NCBI RefSeq assembly: GCF_024723255.1
Contig: NZ_JANIAC010000002.1
Span: 744,001-808,000, forward strand
DNA from: Aestuariibaculum sp. M13
GTDB lineage: Bacteria > Bacteroidota > Bacteroidia > Flavobacteriales > Flavobacteriaceae
Direction of reading: 5' to 3'
Length of the DNA stretch: 64,000 bases
In this document: in pieces, positions 45,392-55,151 of the stretch
How the letters are laid out: the number at the start of each line of letters is the position of its first letter
Position numbering within the stretch: the first letter of the stretch is position 1
Made by a program: the position numbers and the translations under genes
The notes under the pieces: generated by a model
The model's database searches: none
What the model was told of the DNA's origin: nothing
The model's input: the letters and a program-made list of their open reading frames with translations, nothing else

Positions 45392-46473
45392 TTTTTATTA
45401 AATAAACTTTCAAATCTGTAATTCACCATAATTAAAAACGAGGTACGCTTTCCAAAAGTTCCTAACTCAGTTCGAAGTTGCCAGTGTTTGTTATGTTGAT
45501 ACTGTGCTCCAAAAATCAAATTCCAGGGCTTCGCTAATTCCTTATCCAAAGCATATGTTATTTGGGCATCTCCAACATCTACCCCACTTAAATGATCATC
45601 TATTTTATCGATTATTTGATTGGCAACTAATTTTTGTCCGGGAGGCAACCCATCCGCCCACTCATGTAAACGATCAATAAAGCCATCCTGAAGCCCTTCG
45701 GTTCCGTTAGGAAATAAGTCTTTAATTGTTATGCTTCCGTTGGTATCCCCGTTTATGTTTTGGCGAAAAGCACCAAACCAAACAGCTAAGCCCCGATCTG
45801 CTCGACGTGGATTTACAAAATTATGCCCTAAACGAATGTCTAAATTATGAGCTGGTACCGGCTCTACCAATGCCTCTACATTTCCAAAATTAAAATTATT
45901 ATCAACCACAAAAAACAAAGGGCCAAATCCTCCTGCTACCGTAAAACCAAAACCCGCACTGGTTACACTAAAATGTTGGGTTGTAGAGAAATCAACCGGT
46001 CGTACTAAAGGAACAGCTGTACTGGTCGACCCAACTCCAAAAATACCATAGATATTCAAAAATGGTAATACCCACATATCTGGCCTAACTGTATATGCCT
46101 CTGTTCTTGCTTCTACCGTTCCGAACTTTATAAAATCACTTAAATCTACAGGCTCTAGATCGTTTAAACCTATCAAGGTTCTTTTAATATTTACATCTTG
46201 AACTTGTGTATAATAGGCTGTACTCAATCCATACGTAAATGGCACATCGAATCCTTTTTTATAAGCTTGTTTGGCTAAAATTGGAAATCTATAGGGGTAC
46301 TCTCGGCTTTGTAAACTATCGTGATAAGCCTTATGGTATGGGTTTAATTCCTTCGATGTATACTGAGCGAAACTATTGTTAGAAATTATTAAAAAGAGAC
46401 CTGTTAAAGCAATCTTCTTAAAAAACTTAAAAATTGAATTATAACTGAAGCATAATTTACAAGGCATAAGCAA
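45388..46473 (-). CDS. Exported protein, probable outer-membrane barrel, unknown family
   Basis: A 361-residue protein with a signal peptide after a long n-region (IALTGLFLIISNNSFAQ). A start further in, near MPCKL, would also keep the signal. The mature part has several glycine-rich strands (YGIFGVGSTSTAVPL, SAGFGFTVAGGFGPLFFV) and ends in VNYRFESLF. No family recognised. It begins the three-gene minus-strand unit of envelope proteins 46473-43575. Confidence 0.65.
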   Translation of the reverse strand: MLMPCKLCFSYNSIFKFFKKIALTGLFLIISNNSFAQYTSKELNPYHKAYHDSLQSREYPYRFPILAKQAYKKGFDVPFTYGLSTAYYTQVQDVNIKRTLIGLNDLEPVDLSDFIKFGTVEARTEAYTVRPDMWVLPFLNIYGIFGVGSTSTAVPLVRPVDFSTTQHFSVTSAGFGFTVAGGFGPLFFVVDNNFNFGNVEALVEPVPAHNLDIRLGHNFVNPRRADRGLAVWFGAFRQNINGDTNGSITIKDLFPNGTEGLQDGFIDRLHEWADGLPPGQKLVANQIIDKIDDHLSGVDVGDAQITYALDKELAKPWNLIFGAQYQHNKHWQLRTELGTFGKRTSFLIMVNYRFESLFNKK

Positions 46474-46787
46474 TCCATTTTTTCATCTTAAATCTAAGAA
46501 AAAAAAGACAATACTTAACACTAAAAACAAGATAACTTGAGATTAATCAAGAATTTACATTTTTAATTCACTAATATGAATTCAACAAAAAAACGTCACC
46601 TAATCATTACTCAGATTCAAAAGAAAAGATTATTAAATTCTTAATAAGCCTTTTGTTTAAGACTATTTTTTAAAGTGAAAAAGAATTCTTTTTAAAAAAA
46701 ATTGAAAAGCACTTTATAATAGTCTATTATTTCATTTCAATAACTAAATTTGCTCCTTTAAACGCAATTTTAAAGCATTTTAGTTTT
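46474..46787. other. AT-rich divergent intergenic region
   Basis: This 314-base gap holds no open frame of note. The only recognisable element is the TAAATTTG box at 46745-46752 for the plus-strand gene. Several A/T runs are present and no clear palindrome was seen. Confidence 0.6.
46745..46752 (+). promoter_or_regulatory. -7 promoter box (TAAATTTG)
   Basis: TAAATTTG lies 35 bases before the PHP-ACT start codon. No TTTG is found at the ideal upstream distance. Confidence 0.55.
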
Positions 46788-48476
46788 ATGAGAAAACTTA
46801 ACGAGTTTATTTGGGAAACACACGGTATTCATGCTGGTACAGAACAAGACCACGTAAAGCATGGTATTGATAAATTAGAGGATATTATTGATAAAGCTAT
46901 TGAAGCCGGTCACCCGAGTATTACCTTTATTATTCACTCCCCTCGCTTAACAAGTTTTCGATATACTGCCGAGCGCGAAACCAATGTAAAATTCATTCGT
47001 GGTAACCGTTCGTATTTAAACTACCCAAAACGTATTGCCAACCTTCGTGAAAAATACGAAGGACAAATTAATATTAAATACGGAGTAGAATTAGAATGGA
47101 TGGGACCTGAATTAGGTTTACAATGGAGCCGTTCTAAAATTTTCCAGGCCGAAGATGCCGATTACGTTATTGGTTCAGTACACTTTGCTCCGGAAGGCTT
47201 ACCTTACGATGGCTCGAAGGAAGAAGCCTTGGAATTATTAAAACTTCGTGGAAGTCTGGAAGCTTACTGGGATGGTTATTTTAATGAAATGATCCAGATG
47301 ATTGAATCTTTCGGAGATATGATTCAAATTATTGGTCACATCGATTTACCAAAGCTTAATGTCGATATGCCTGAAGCTTTAATTAATTTTGAAACCAGCT
47401 CGCATCCATTAGCAAACAAATTCAGAACCCTTTTAGAGTTAATTGCAGACCGTAACCTAGCGCTTGACGTTAATATGGCTGGTAAGTTTAAAGGTGTTGG
47501 CGTTTACCCGGTTCAAAGCATTTTAAGACGCGCTAAAGAATTACAAATTCCGGTTTGTGTAGGTACCGATACGCATCATGTGCGTTACTACGGACTTAAC
47601 TTTAAAGAAAGTTTAGAATACATTCAGGAGGCTGGTTACGAGAGCTACGTGAGTTACTCGAAATTAATTCCTGAAAACCGTACCATTTACGACGATCACG
47701 AACTAAAAGTAAAATACACCGTTTTAAATAAAGGTATTGAGTTATTAAACCAACGTTTAGATACCGAGCAAAGACGTATTATTCCAGATTTTTCATTCGG
47801 TGGGTCTTTTTCTGAATTCGTTGATCTTTATAAAGGTTCAACCAGTATGGGCGAATACAATGCCATTAGAATTCGTAAAACCGGGAAATCTATCACGGTA
47901 ACAAACGAAATTCCTGAAAAACCAACCAAAAAGGTTAACGGACTATTCTCTAAACACTTAGATAAACCAGGGGTTATTTCATCATTATTCAACACTTTAG
48001 CTTCTGAAGGTATTAACGTAGAAACGGCGCGTTTAAAATCGAACGACGACGGAACTGCCGAAGCTTTTTTATCTATTAATGGTGATAATGAAAATATAAA
48101 AAGCGCTATCGATTTCATTAACGGAACCGATGCCGGAACCTTTACAAATTTAACATATAAAGAAAACGCCGAACTACCAAACTACCACCGCGATGGTGTG
48201 TATTTATTGGAAATGGATGGAGTAAATCTAAACTTGGCTTTAAGCGAAAAAGTTATAGTTACGAAACACCATAATGCTCCTGGTGTGTTATTAATCTTAT
48301 TATCAGCTTTAGCTTCTAAAAATATCAATATTATTGATTTACGATTAGGAAAACTAAACAACGTTGGTTATTCGGCTTTAGCTGTTGACGGTGATAGTAA
48401 CACCATCAATAACTTATTAAGTAAATTAGGAGATCAATACTACGAAGCGAATCTTATTGAGTTTCACAGTATGTAA
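46788..48476 (+). CDS. PHP-domain phosphoesterase fused to two ACT domains
   Basis: A 562-residue protein. Residues 1-330 form a PHP barrel of the histidinol-phosphatase (HisK/HisJ) type with metal-ligand motifs HGIHAGTEQDH, IIHSPR, GVELEW, GSVHF, IGHID and GTDTHH. Residues about 385-460 and 490-562 are ACT-like (HLDKPGVISSLFNTLASEGIN, then HNAPGVLLILLSALASKNIN). ACT pairs usually sense amino acids, so the enzyme may be a feedback-controlled phosphatase. No his genes are near, so histidinol phosphate as substrate is uncertain. Confidence 0.8.
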   Translation: MRKLNEFIWETHGIHAGTEQDHVKHGIDKLEDIIDKAIEAGHPSITFIIHSPRLTSFRYTAERETNVKFIRGNRSYLNYPKRIANLREKYEGQINIKYGVELEWMGPELGLQWSRSKIFQAEDADYVIGSVHFAPEGLPYDGSKEEALELLKLRGSLEAYWDGYFNEMIQMIESFGDMIQIIGHIDLPKLNVDMPEALINFETSSHPLANKFRTLLELIADRNLALDVNMAGKFKGVGVYPVQSILRRAKELQIPVCVGTDTHHVRYYGLNFKESLEYIQEAGYESYVSYSKLIPENRTIYDDHELKVKYTVLNKGIELLNQRLDTEQRRIIPDFSFGGSFSEFVDLYKGSTSMGEYNAIRIRKTGKSITVTNEIPEKPTKKVNGLFSKHLDKPGVISSLFNTLASEGINVETARLKSNDDGTAEAFLSINGDNENIKSAIDFINGTDAGTFTNLTYKENAELPNYHRDGVYLLEMDGVNLNLALSEKVIVTKHHNAPGVLLILLSALASKNINIIDLRLGKLNNVGYSALAVDGDSNTINNLLSKLGDQYYEANLIEFHSM

Positions 48477-48494
48477 TTCTGAATCAACTGATAT

Positions 48495-48532
48495 AAAAAA
48501 CACCTTAGCAATTTATGTTAAGGTGTTTTTTT
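48495..48532 (+). terminator. Terminator of the PHP-ACT gene
   Basis: CACCTTA (48501-48507) pairs with TAAGGTG (48519-48525), preceded by A6 and followed by T7. Confidence 0.88.
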
Positions 48533-48673
48533 ATGTGGTTAGTTAACTAAAAACAAAAAGCACGCTTAAAAAGACGTGCCCAATGCCTCCCTATGGTAAA
48601 AGGATTAATAGCATGACAAACATAAGTCTTTAATGTGGTTCTATTTTATGGAAAACCGTAACCTGATCTCTTT

Positions 48674-49339
48674 TTATATAAGACCTAAATCTTTAAGAAT
48701 CGCAACTAAATGAATGGTGTTATTTGCCTTGAAAACATCTTTTAACTTATTGATACGTTTTTCAATAGAACTTAAACTACTTGGAACCATTTTCTTTGAT
48801 TTGAATAACTGACTTATTTCTCCCTGAGAAAACCCCATAGACAATTGTTTAATCAGTTCTATATCGTAATCGTCAATTTCGAGTTCGTTATTTTGGTTTA
48901 GGGCATTTTCAACCTGCGGGGAAAGAAATATGTTCTGATTAGCAACTTGTTTAATGGCCTGCGATAACTCTAAAGCTCCTTTTCGACTTTTACAAACATA
49001 GCCATTAACCCCATGAGTGTTAATTAAAGTACGGACCTTTTGCAAACGATCTTCCATAGAATACACGATAATCGGTAACTCCGGAAATTCATCTTTTAAG
49101 ACCGCTGCCAAATCTTCACCAGACTCTAAAGTAGTATTCTGATAATCTTGTTTAAAAGATAAATCGGTAATTAATAAATCGAAAGGCTCTGCATCTAAAA
49201 CAGCACGTTTTACTTTTAAATGTGCCTCGTCGCAATATTGTGCCTGAACCACATTGGTTATATCATTTTGATTAAGTATTGAAAGTACGCCCTCGCTTAC
49301 TACATCGTGATCATCAACTATTAAAACCTTTTTAAACAT
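48674..49339 (-). CDS. NarL/LuxR-type response regulator
   Basis: A 221-residue two-component regulator. The receiver domain starts VLIVDDHDVVSEGVLS, with the phospho-accepting Asp59 in LLITDLSF and Lys in VNGYVCKSRKGA. The C-terminal LuxR-like helix-turn-helix covers IELIKQLSMGFSQGEISQLF to ILKDLGLI; its recognition helix (SSLSSIEKRINKL) differs from standard NarL. Partner of the histidine kinase two bases upstream. Confidence 0.93.
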   Translation of the reverse strand: MFKKVLIVDDHDVVSEGVLSILNQNDITNVVQAQYCDEAHLKVKRAVLDAEPFDLLITDLSFKQDYQNTTLESGEDLAAVLKDEFPELPIIVYSMEDRLQKVRTLINTHGVNGYVCKSRKGALELSQAIKQVANQNIFLSPQVENALNQNNELEIDDYDIELIKQLSMGFSQGEISQLFKSKKMVPSSLSSIEKRINKLKDVFKANNTIHLVAILKDLGLI

Positions 49340-49341
49340 AA

Positions 49342-51015
49342 TTATACTGAGATTTTTGATTTGAACCCTCTACCCGATTCAGATTCAAAAATAATCGTTC
49401 CGTTTATAGATTTTATACGGTTTTCCATATTCTGAATTCCGGTACCCTTCAATAACTGACAACCTTGACCGTTATCACTATATCCAATTTGAATTTTATT
49501 GTTCTCATATTTAAAACTCATAACCACATTAGAAGCCTGGCTGTGCTTCTTCATATTTACCATTAATTCCTGAAGCACACGATACAGTGTTATTTTTTTT
49601 ATGTTATCAATCTGCTCCCATGGCACCTGACTGATTCCTTTTGTGATGATATTTACCGAATTATTACGGTACCCTTGCAATAGGTCTTTTAAAATACTCA
49701 GGTAATTTTCATTCAGATCAATTGTACTGTTTTCTTTAGAAATATCTCGGGTTTTAGAATATATGGCTTCCAAATCATCTAGAATATTATCATTGACTTG
49801 TGGAGTTGTTTGAAGCTTTGACATGACCTGATACACATCGTTCGCTACCTCGTCATGTACTTTTTTAGAAATTCGCGCTTCTGTTAAATATACCTGTTGT
49901 ACTTTATCTTTACGGTACTTTACCCTAAGAATCATCATCACAAATCCTGAAATAATCAAAACTAACACCCCTATAGATAAATAAAGCAATTTAAAATTCC
50001 TTTCTTTCTGCTTTTCTAATTCGGCAATGGTTAATTCCTGTTCTTTCTCTAATAACTGTTTCTCCTTTTCTGCAACATTGTATCGTATGGCTGCAAACTT
50101 ATTTTCTCTCAAAAAATGTTCGTTTTCAACCTGTTCTTTCAAATTTACATAGGCACTAAAATCATGATTATGTTCTAAACTCAACTTTAATTTTAAAGCT
50201 TCTAACTGATAACTCGGAGTTCCGATTTTATTTCCAATGTTTTGTAACGAATCTATGTATGATTTAGCTTTTACTTTATTTCCTGCATCTAAACAAAACA
50301 AAGACAAATGTCTATAACTGGAAAAAAGACCTGATAAAAGCTCACTTTTCTTCCTCATGGCCAAAGCGGCTTTCATAAGCTCTACACCTGAGTTATCTCC
50401 TGCTTTTGTTTTATAATAGCCAAGATTGTCAATAAAAACAACTTTTATGCTAATATCTTGTATGGTTAGTGCTTGATTGTAAAGTGGATTTAAAATCTCA
50501 ACAGCCTTTAAATAATCACCCTGATCGGCAAAATTATTAGCGATGTTTGTAGTAATGGCGATAATATTTTCAGGGTCTTGATTAAGTTCTAATGCCTTAT
50601 CGAAATATCGATTGGAATTTTCATAATCTTTAAGATTTCTGTAAATAGTCCCTAATTGATTAAATAAACGCTCTCGTGCAGCTTGAGTTTTTGATTGCTC
50701 TTCAACCTTATCCAATAGTTTTAAAGATTCAATGATAAGTTGCTCACTTTGGTCGTAAAATCCCATTGTATATTGCCCATAAGCGATTAACTCCAGATTA
50801 TAAGCTGCTTTTTCAGGTTTATTATCATTTAATGCTTTAGTTGCTTTCTTCTTAAAATAATCGAATGCTTTTGTAGATAGATTAACGTCCTTAAACTCGG
50901 TTATCGCTTTATAATAAATTTTGGTACTATCCTGTATTTGTTGTGCCGAAATTTTAAGACAAAATATGCCTAGTAACCCAATGAAAAACAGAAGTAAAAA
51001 CACTTTTTTATTCAT
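49342..51015 (-). CDS. Sensor histidine kinase with TPR sensor region
   Basis: A 557-residue kinase. After a signal/anchor (LLLFFIGLLGIFCLKISAQ) come TPR repeats (about 75-260, for example YRNLKDYENSNRYFDKALELNQ, in parts), a coiled coil, one membrane segment (LLYLSIGVLVLIISGFVMMIL), a HisKA_3-type dimerisation helix with His in ISKKVHDEVAND, and a HATPase domain (ELMVNMKKHSQAS, YSDNGQGCQLLKGTGI). TPRs lie in the periplasm. It phosphorylates the adjacent regulator; the signal is unknown. Confidence 0.92.
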   Translation of the reverse strand: MNKKVFLLLFFIGLLGIFCLKISAQQIQDSTKIYYKAITEFKDVNLSTKAFDYFKKKATKALNDNKPEKAAYNLELIAYGQYTMGFYDQSEQLIIESLKLLDKVEEQSKTQAARERLFNQLGTIYRNLKDYENSNRYFDKALELNQDPENIIAITTNIANNFADQGDYLKAVEILNPLYNQALTIQDISIKVVFIDNLGYYKTKAGDNSGVELMKAALAMRKKSELLSGLFSSYRHLSLFCLDAGNKVKAKSYIDSLQNIGNKIGTPSYQLEALKLKLSLEHNHDFSAYVNLKEQVENEHFLRENKFAAIRYNVAEKEKQLLEKEQELTIAELEKQKERNFKLLYLSIGVLVLIISGFVMMILRVKYRKDKVQQVYLTEARISKKVHDEVANDVYQVMSKLQTTPQVNDNILDDLEAIYSKTRDISKENSTIDLNENYLSILKDLLQGYRNNSVNIITKGISQVPWEQIDNIKKITLYRVLQELMVNMKKHSQASNVVMSFKYENNKIQIGYSDNGQGCQLLKGTGIQNMENRIKSINGTIIFESESGRGFKSKISV

Positions 51016-51168
51016 AACTCAAAAATAATGAGTATTCTCTGACTTTACTAACTTTTATTCTCAAAATTCAGTCTTAAAAAGTATTTCTTCACTACAATAA
51101 ATATTCTTTATTTTCATAAATAAAACACTAATAAACAACGACTTAAACATAACCTTCCTGCTGTATTT

Positions 51169-51176
51169 TATTTTTG
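51169..51176 (+). promoter_or_regulatory. -7 promoter box (TATTTTTG)
   Basis: TATTTTTG fits TAnnTTTG and lies 47 bases before the start of the Asn/Arg-rich protein gene. Confidence 0.5.
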
Positions 51177-51223
51177 GCACGCTGTTTGTAATTCAATAAG
51201 CGTAACATAAAAAACGAGCAATT

Positions 51224-52339
51224 ATGAAAAAGTTTATATTCTTATTAGCAGGTTTAGTCCTTACAGGCTTCACTACTCATGCAGCCACAACCACCAATAC
51301 AGAACATGCAGAAACAACCATTTATAACAGAGGTTATGGTAATTCTTTCATATTTGTTGAAAACGGTATTGAGTTTTCAGTATTTAGAGATGGACAGTTC
51401 GACTTTAACATACTTGGAAACAATTCGCAACTAAACGTATCGGTTGGATCACCAAATTTCAACATCAGTTTTAATTCTGGTTACGATTATAACGCTTATG
51501 TGCAATACGATGAATTTGGAGCTATTATTCAAATTGAAAACACACCAATTTATTACGATTACTTTGGTCGCGTATCACAAGTAGGTCATGTAAATATAAA
51601 TTACAATAACTACGGATTTGTAACCCGTGTTGGTGGACTATATGTTCATTACAACAGATACAACGTGTTTTCGCACTGTACCGGATACATTAATGTATAT
51701 AACAGACATTATGTATACAGACCTTGGCACAGATACTACAGTATTCCTGCCCGTGATTACTGTGTAGTGTATAACAGACCTTACAGACAGTACTATAAAC
51801 CTGTACGTTACAAATACCACAGACCGTATTATAACAATTATAGACCAAGAACTTCGGTTGCCAACAGAAATGGTAATACCATTAAAAGAAATAGTGGTTA
51901 TGCTACTGTTAACAGAAGTCCTAAAAACATAAATTCAAACCGTTATACAGCAGATAACAATAGAAATTATAACAATAAAACGGTTAACAGAAGTTCTAAT
52001 AGAACCTATCAACCAGACGTTAATCGCAATAATTCTGGAAAGAATAACGTTTATAGAGATAACAAAGCGGTTAGAAATAACAATTCAAGAAATTACGAAC
52101 AAAATCGAGTAACACAAAAACCAAACAGTAATAATACTCGTATATATAATAACAATAGTAGAGACACAAGAAAGTCCTCTCAAATAGCTCAAAGATCAAA
52201 TGATAAATCAAGAGCAACACAACAAAGAAGTTCAAATGTTTACCAAGGTTCAAAAAGTAAACCAATGGCATCTAACACGAGAGGTAATAATAGTAAAGAA
52301 AATAACAGATCGGCAAATTCACATAACAGACGATCTTAA
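51224..52339 (+). CDS. Secreted Tyr/Asn/Arg-rich protein of unknown function
   Basis: A 371-residue protein with a signal peptide (FLLAGLVLTGFTTHA). Residues about 35-160 form repeated Tyr/Asn/Gly-rich strands (IYYDYFGRVSQVGHVNINYN). Residues 160-210 are extremely rich in Tyr, Arg and His. The last 160 residues are a low-complexity tail of Asn, Arg, Ser, Lys and Thr with almost no hydrophobics, so it is disordered and strongly basic. This could bind acidic polysaccharide or DNA outside the cell; that is inference. No family recognised. Confidence 0.7.
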   Translation: MKKFIFLLAGLVLTGFTTHAATTTNTEHAETTIYNRGYGNSFIFVENGIEFSVFRDGQFDFNILGNNSQLNVSVGSPNFNISFNSGYDYNAYVQYDEFGAIIQIENTPIYYDYFGRVSQVGHVNINYNNYGFVTRVGGLYVHYNRYNVFSHCTGYINVYNRHYVYRPWHRYYSIPARDYCVVYNRPYRQYYKPVRYKYHRPYYNNYRPRTSVANRNGNTIKRNSGYATVNRSPKNINSNRYTADNNRNYNNKTVNRSSNRTYQPDVNRNNSGKNNVYRDNKAVRNNNSRNYEQNRVTQKPNSNNTRIYNNNSRDTRKSSQIAQRSNDKSRATQQRSSNVYQGSKSKPMASNTRGNNSKENNRSANSHNRRS

Positions 52340-52358
52340 AATTTTGGTTGGTTAGTTT

Positions 52359-52411
52359 AGAAATCCCTTCGATATGTTCGCCCTAAAGCAACTTCGAGGG
52401 GGTTTCTTTTT
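52359..52411. terminator. Terminator between convergent genes
   Basis: GAAATCCCTTCGA (52359-52371) and TCGAGGGGGTTTC (52393-52405) pair with two mismatches, followed by T6. Confidence 0.7.
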
Positions 52412-52415
52412 TATA

Positions 52416-53873
52416 TTATTTAAGTTTGATAAATCTATCGAGAAGTGAAGAAATATTATCCGATAATTTAAACTTATGAATAACATAAACATAAATCAGC
52501 CCAACTAAAGCTGACTTTAAACTAATATTCAAAATCGGGTGAAACGGAAAATCCCAGAAAAAGAATAGAATAACTGCCAAAACTATAACACCACCAGTTT
52601 TTAAAGTATTAGCTGTAAATGGTAAAATTTTAAATTTCCTGTAAACAAAAATCAGCTTAATCGTATTGTATAAAAACATTGCTAAAAACGTTGCTAATGC
52701 CGCGCCATTTATTCCTAATAACGGGATAAAAATAACATTTAGTAACACCATTAATACCACAAGAATAACCCCAAGTAATAATACCATCCTGTAATAATTG
52801 CTGTTGAATAAAATAGCATTATTACTTCCTAAAAGCGCATCGTATAATTTAGCCACACTAATAATAATGACTACAAACAGTGCATCACTAAACTCTTCCG
52901 GTATGATGTGATACAACTGCTTTATGTTTAAAACGATTAATAAAAAAATTAATCCGCTAACCACAAATAAGGTAAGTGAACTACGCTTTGATAAATCTTC
53001 AAGTGATTTAATATCTTTTTCATTGATATATTTTGCCGATAGTGGCAGCAAAATTTGATGCATTGACCTTTGTGGCACCGCTATAACCGCTGCAATAAAA
53101 ATTGCCACATTATAATAGGCTATTTCTTCAATAGGAATATAATGACCTAACATTACCTTATCGACATCCAACAATACCGTGGCAATAGAACCTGCAATAA
53201 TGATTAAAAATGAATACTTTAAAATACTGCTCAGGTTATTCACCTTTTTAAAGGTCAACACCGGCCATTTAATACTGAATGCGTAAAGTTTCATAATTAA
53301 CATTCGAATAATATAAACCAAAACCAGTCCTTGCATAAACTGTTCAATACCTATAACTTCAAAATGCAACATAAACAAAAGTATCATAGCACCTACTCTA
53401 TGAAAAACCTCTTTCATAAAATTCCCAAACACGGTTTGCATCTGTACTTTTGCCCAGGCAAAAAACACTTCAAAATACGCTAAGGCTATCGCTATAATAA
53501 AGGTATGCCATAAGTAATTTTTAATGATTACATTCTCCTTTGACAGAAATCCGGCAATGGTATCATAACTAAAAATTCCTAAAACAGTTAATGGAATAGT
53601 AACTATGATCGGTAGAAAAAGCATCAATGTTAAAAAGCTGTTAAGCGATACTCTTGTTTTAAAAGATGAATAAAACTTGACAATAGTATTATGCACCCCA
53701 AAAGCCATTACTGGCATTATAACATAAGCTAACGACAACATATAACCCACCATTCCATAATACTCATCACTCATAAATTTGGTATAGAGGAACAAGGTAT
53801 TAATAGCTCCAATAAAAAAACCTAAGTAAGTAGAAATGATATTTTTTACAGATTGTGAAGCAACAATACCCAT
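52416..53873 (-). CDS. Polysaccharide flippase (Wzx/MOP type)
   Basis: A 485-residue inner-membrane protein with about 12-14 hydrophobic segments and the MOP-family opening SVKNIISTYLGFFIGAINTLFL (in parts), DKVMLGHYIPIEEIAYYNVA in the middle and PLLGINGAALATFLAMFLYN near the end. It is expected to flip lipid-linked glycans across the inner membrane. Its ATG directly follows the stop of the glycosyltransferase gene (TAA then ATG), consistent with a shared glycan pathway. Confidence 0.88.
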   Translation of the reverse strand: MGIVASQSVKNIISTYLGFFIGAINTLFLYTKFMSDEYYGMVGYMLSLAYVIMPVMAFGVHNTIVKFYSSFKTRVSLNSFLTLMLFLPIIVTIPLTVLGIFSYDTIAGFLSKENVIIKNYLWHTFIIAIALAYFEVFFAWAKVQMQTVFGNFMKEVFHRVGAMILLFMLHFEVIGIEQFMQGLVLVYIIRMLIMKLYAFSIKWPVLTFKKVNNLSSILKYSFLIIIAGSIATVLLDVDKVMLGHYIPIEEIAYYNVAIFIAAVIAVPQRSMHQILLPLSAKYINEKDIKSLEDLSKRSSLTLFVVSGLIFLLIVLNIKQLYHIIPEEFSDALFVVIIISVAKLYDALLGSNNAILFNSNYYRMVLLLGVILVVLMVLLNVIFIPLLGINGAALATFLAMFLYNTIKLIFVYRKFKILPFTANTLKTGGVIVLAVILFFFWDFPFHPILNISLKSALVGLIYVYVIHKFKLSDNISSLLDRFIKLK

Positions 53874-55151
53874 TTAAATCAAATTTGATAGCGATTTGGT
53901 TAATGCCTTGCGACTGTATTTTTGCAGACCAATGGCGTGCACTTGTAATTCGTTATTTTTAAATGCCTTATAATGTTCTAAAATAACAGATTTTAATGAA
54001 CTGTAACTGTTATAGTAAAAGTAGTTACCTGTGTTGGTTTCTTTAATAATGGTCTCGACATCTGAATCTTTAGGACCTAAGGCTATAATTGGTCGATTAG
54101 ACACCATATACTCAAAAAGCTTTCCTGGAATAATGCATTTGGTTTCGTCTGAATCAATTTCAATAAGCAGCAATAATTGCGATTGCTTTTGATGCTTTAT
54201 CGCCTTTTGATGTGATACATAGCCTATATTTTTAATACAATTATCTAAACCATATCTATTCATAGATCTTAACACATCTTCACTTACTGCTCCTATTAAA
54301 TTCAACTGAAAGTCTTTGGCAAAGCCATCACTTTCATTCCTTAAATCGCGTAACACACGCCACAAAACTTCCGGATTACGCTTTGATAATAATGACCCTA
54401 TATGCGCCAAAGAAAACTTAGAATCCATTGTAAATTCCTCCAAAGGCTCATAATCATAACCATTGGTAATAACATGAACAGGTTTGTTTGTGATTGCTTC
54501 AAATTCAGATTTTGTAGTAAAACTGGTTACAATAATTTCATCAGCTGAATTTAAAACTTCCTTTTCTAAAGCCTTATGTTTTTTAGCTGAAGAGGACGTC
54601 AATTTTAACTGCTTATGGTATCCAATCGTTGTCCACGGATCTCTAAAATCGGCCAGCCATTTCACGCCTAATTTAGTTTTTAAATGTAAACCAATTAAGT
54701 GCATACTATGTGGTGGCCCGGTGGTTATAATAGTTTCAATATGTTCTTTTGAAATATATTCTGAAAGGAACTTAACCGAAGGTTTTACCCATCCTTTACG
54801 CGCATCAGGAATAAAAAAGTTTCCACGTACAAACAGCAAAAGTTTTTCAGTTAAACTCTGCTTTTTTTGTTCCGGAATAATCCCCTTACTAATGGCTTTC
54901 GACGACTTTTTTGAAAATAACCTCGCCAGTTTATATGGCTCTTTAATCGACTGTTTGATGATTGTTACATCGTTAGAAACTTCTTCTAACAAACTCTCAT
55001 CAAGAAGTGGATAATTAGGATTTTCAGGAATATAAACTATCGGCTCAACATTAAAATCTGGTAAGTATTTTACAAACTTTAACCAACGTTGAACTCCGGG
55101 ACCTCCAGCAGGAGGCCAGTAATAGCTTATTATGAGGACTTTTTTAGGCAA
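53874..55151 (-). CDS. Glycosyltransferase, GT-B fold (group 1/GT4-like)
   Basis: A cytoplasmic glycosyltransferase of about 425 residues. The N-terminus PKKVLIISYYWPPAGGPGVQRW is the typical GT4 acceptor-side start, ITTGPPHSMHLIG and WLADFRDPWT follow, and the C-terminal donor domain ends with the GKLFEYMVSNRPIIALG nucleotide-sugar motif. I place the start at the TTG at 55151, eight bases inside the YfhO gene end, because the longer frame to 55208 would add a stretch unlike the family. Linkage is unknown. Confidence 0.85.
   Translation of the reverse strand: MPKKVLIISYYWPPAGGPGVQRWLKFVKYLPDFNVEPIVYIPENPNYPLLDESLLEEVSNDVTIIKQSIKEPYKLARLFSKKSSKAISKGIIPEQKKQSLTEKLLLFVRGNFFIPDARKGWVKPSVKFLSEYISKEHIETIITTGPPHSMHLIGLHLKTKLGVKWLADFRDPWTTIGYHKQLKLTSSSAKKHKALEKEVLNSADEIIVTSFTTKSEFEAITNKPVHVITNGYDYEPLEEFTMDSKFSLAHIGSLLSKRNPEVLWRVLRDLRNESDGFAKDFQLNLIGAVSEDVLRSMNRYGLDNCIKNIGYVSHQKAIKHQKQSQLLLLIEIDSDETKCIIPGKLFEYMVSNRPIIALGPKDSDVETIIKETNTGNYFYYNSYSSLKSVILEHYKAFKNNELQVHAIGLQKYSRKALTKSLSNLI

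Noticed and set aside
52438-52456. A third copy of the GTGAGAAGTGAA word
   Set aside because: Only GAGAAGTGAAGA is shared, and it lies inside the flippase coding sequence, so chance is likely.
54484-55014. A 176-codon open frame opposite the glycosyltransferase
   Set aside because: It is the antisense shadow of a well-supported gene.
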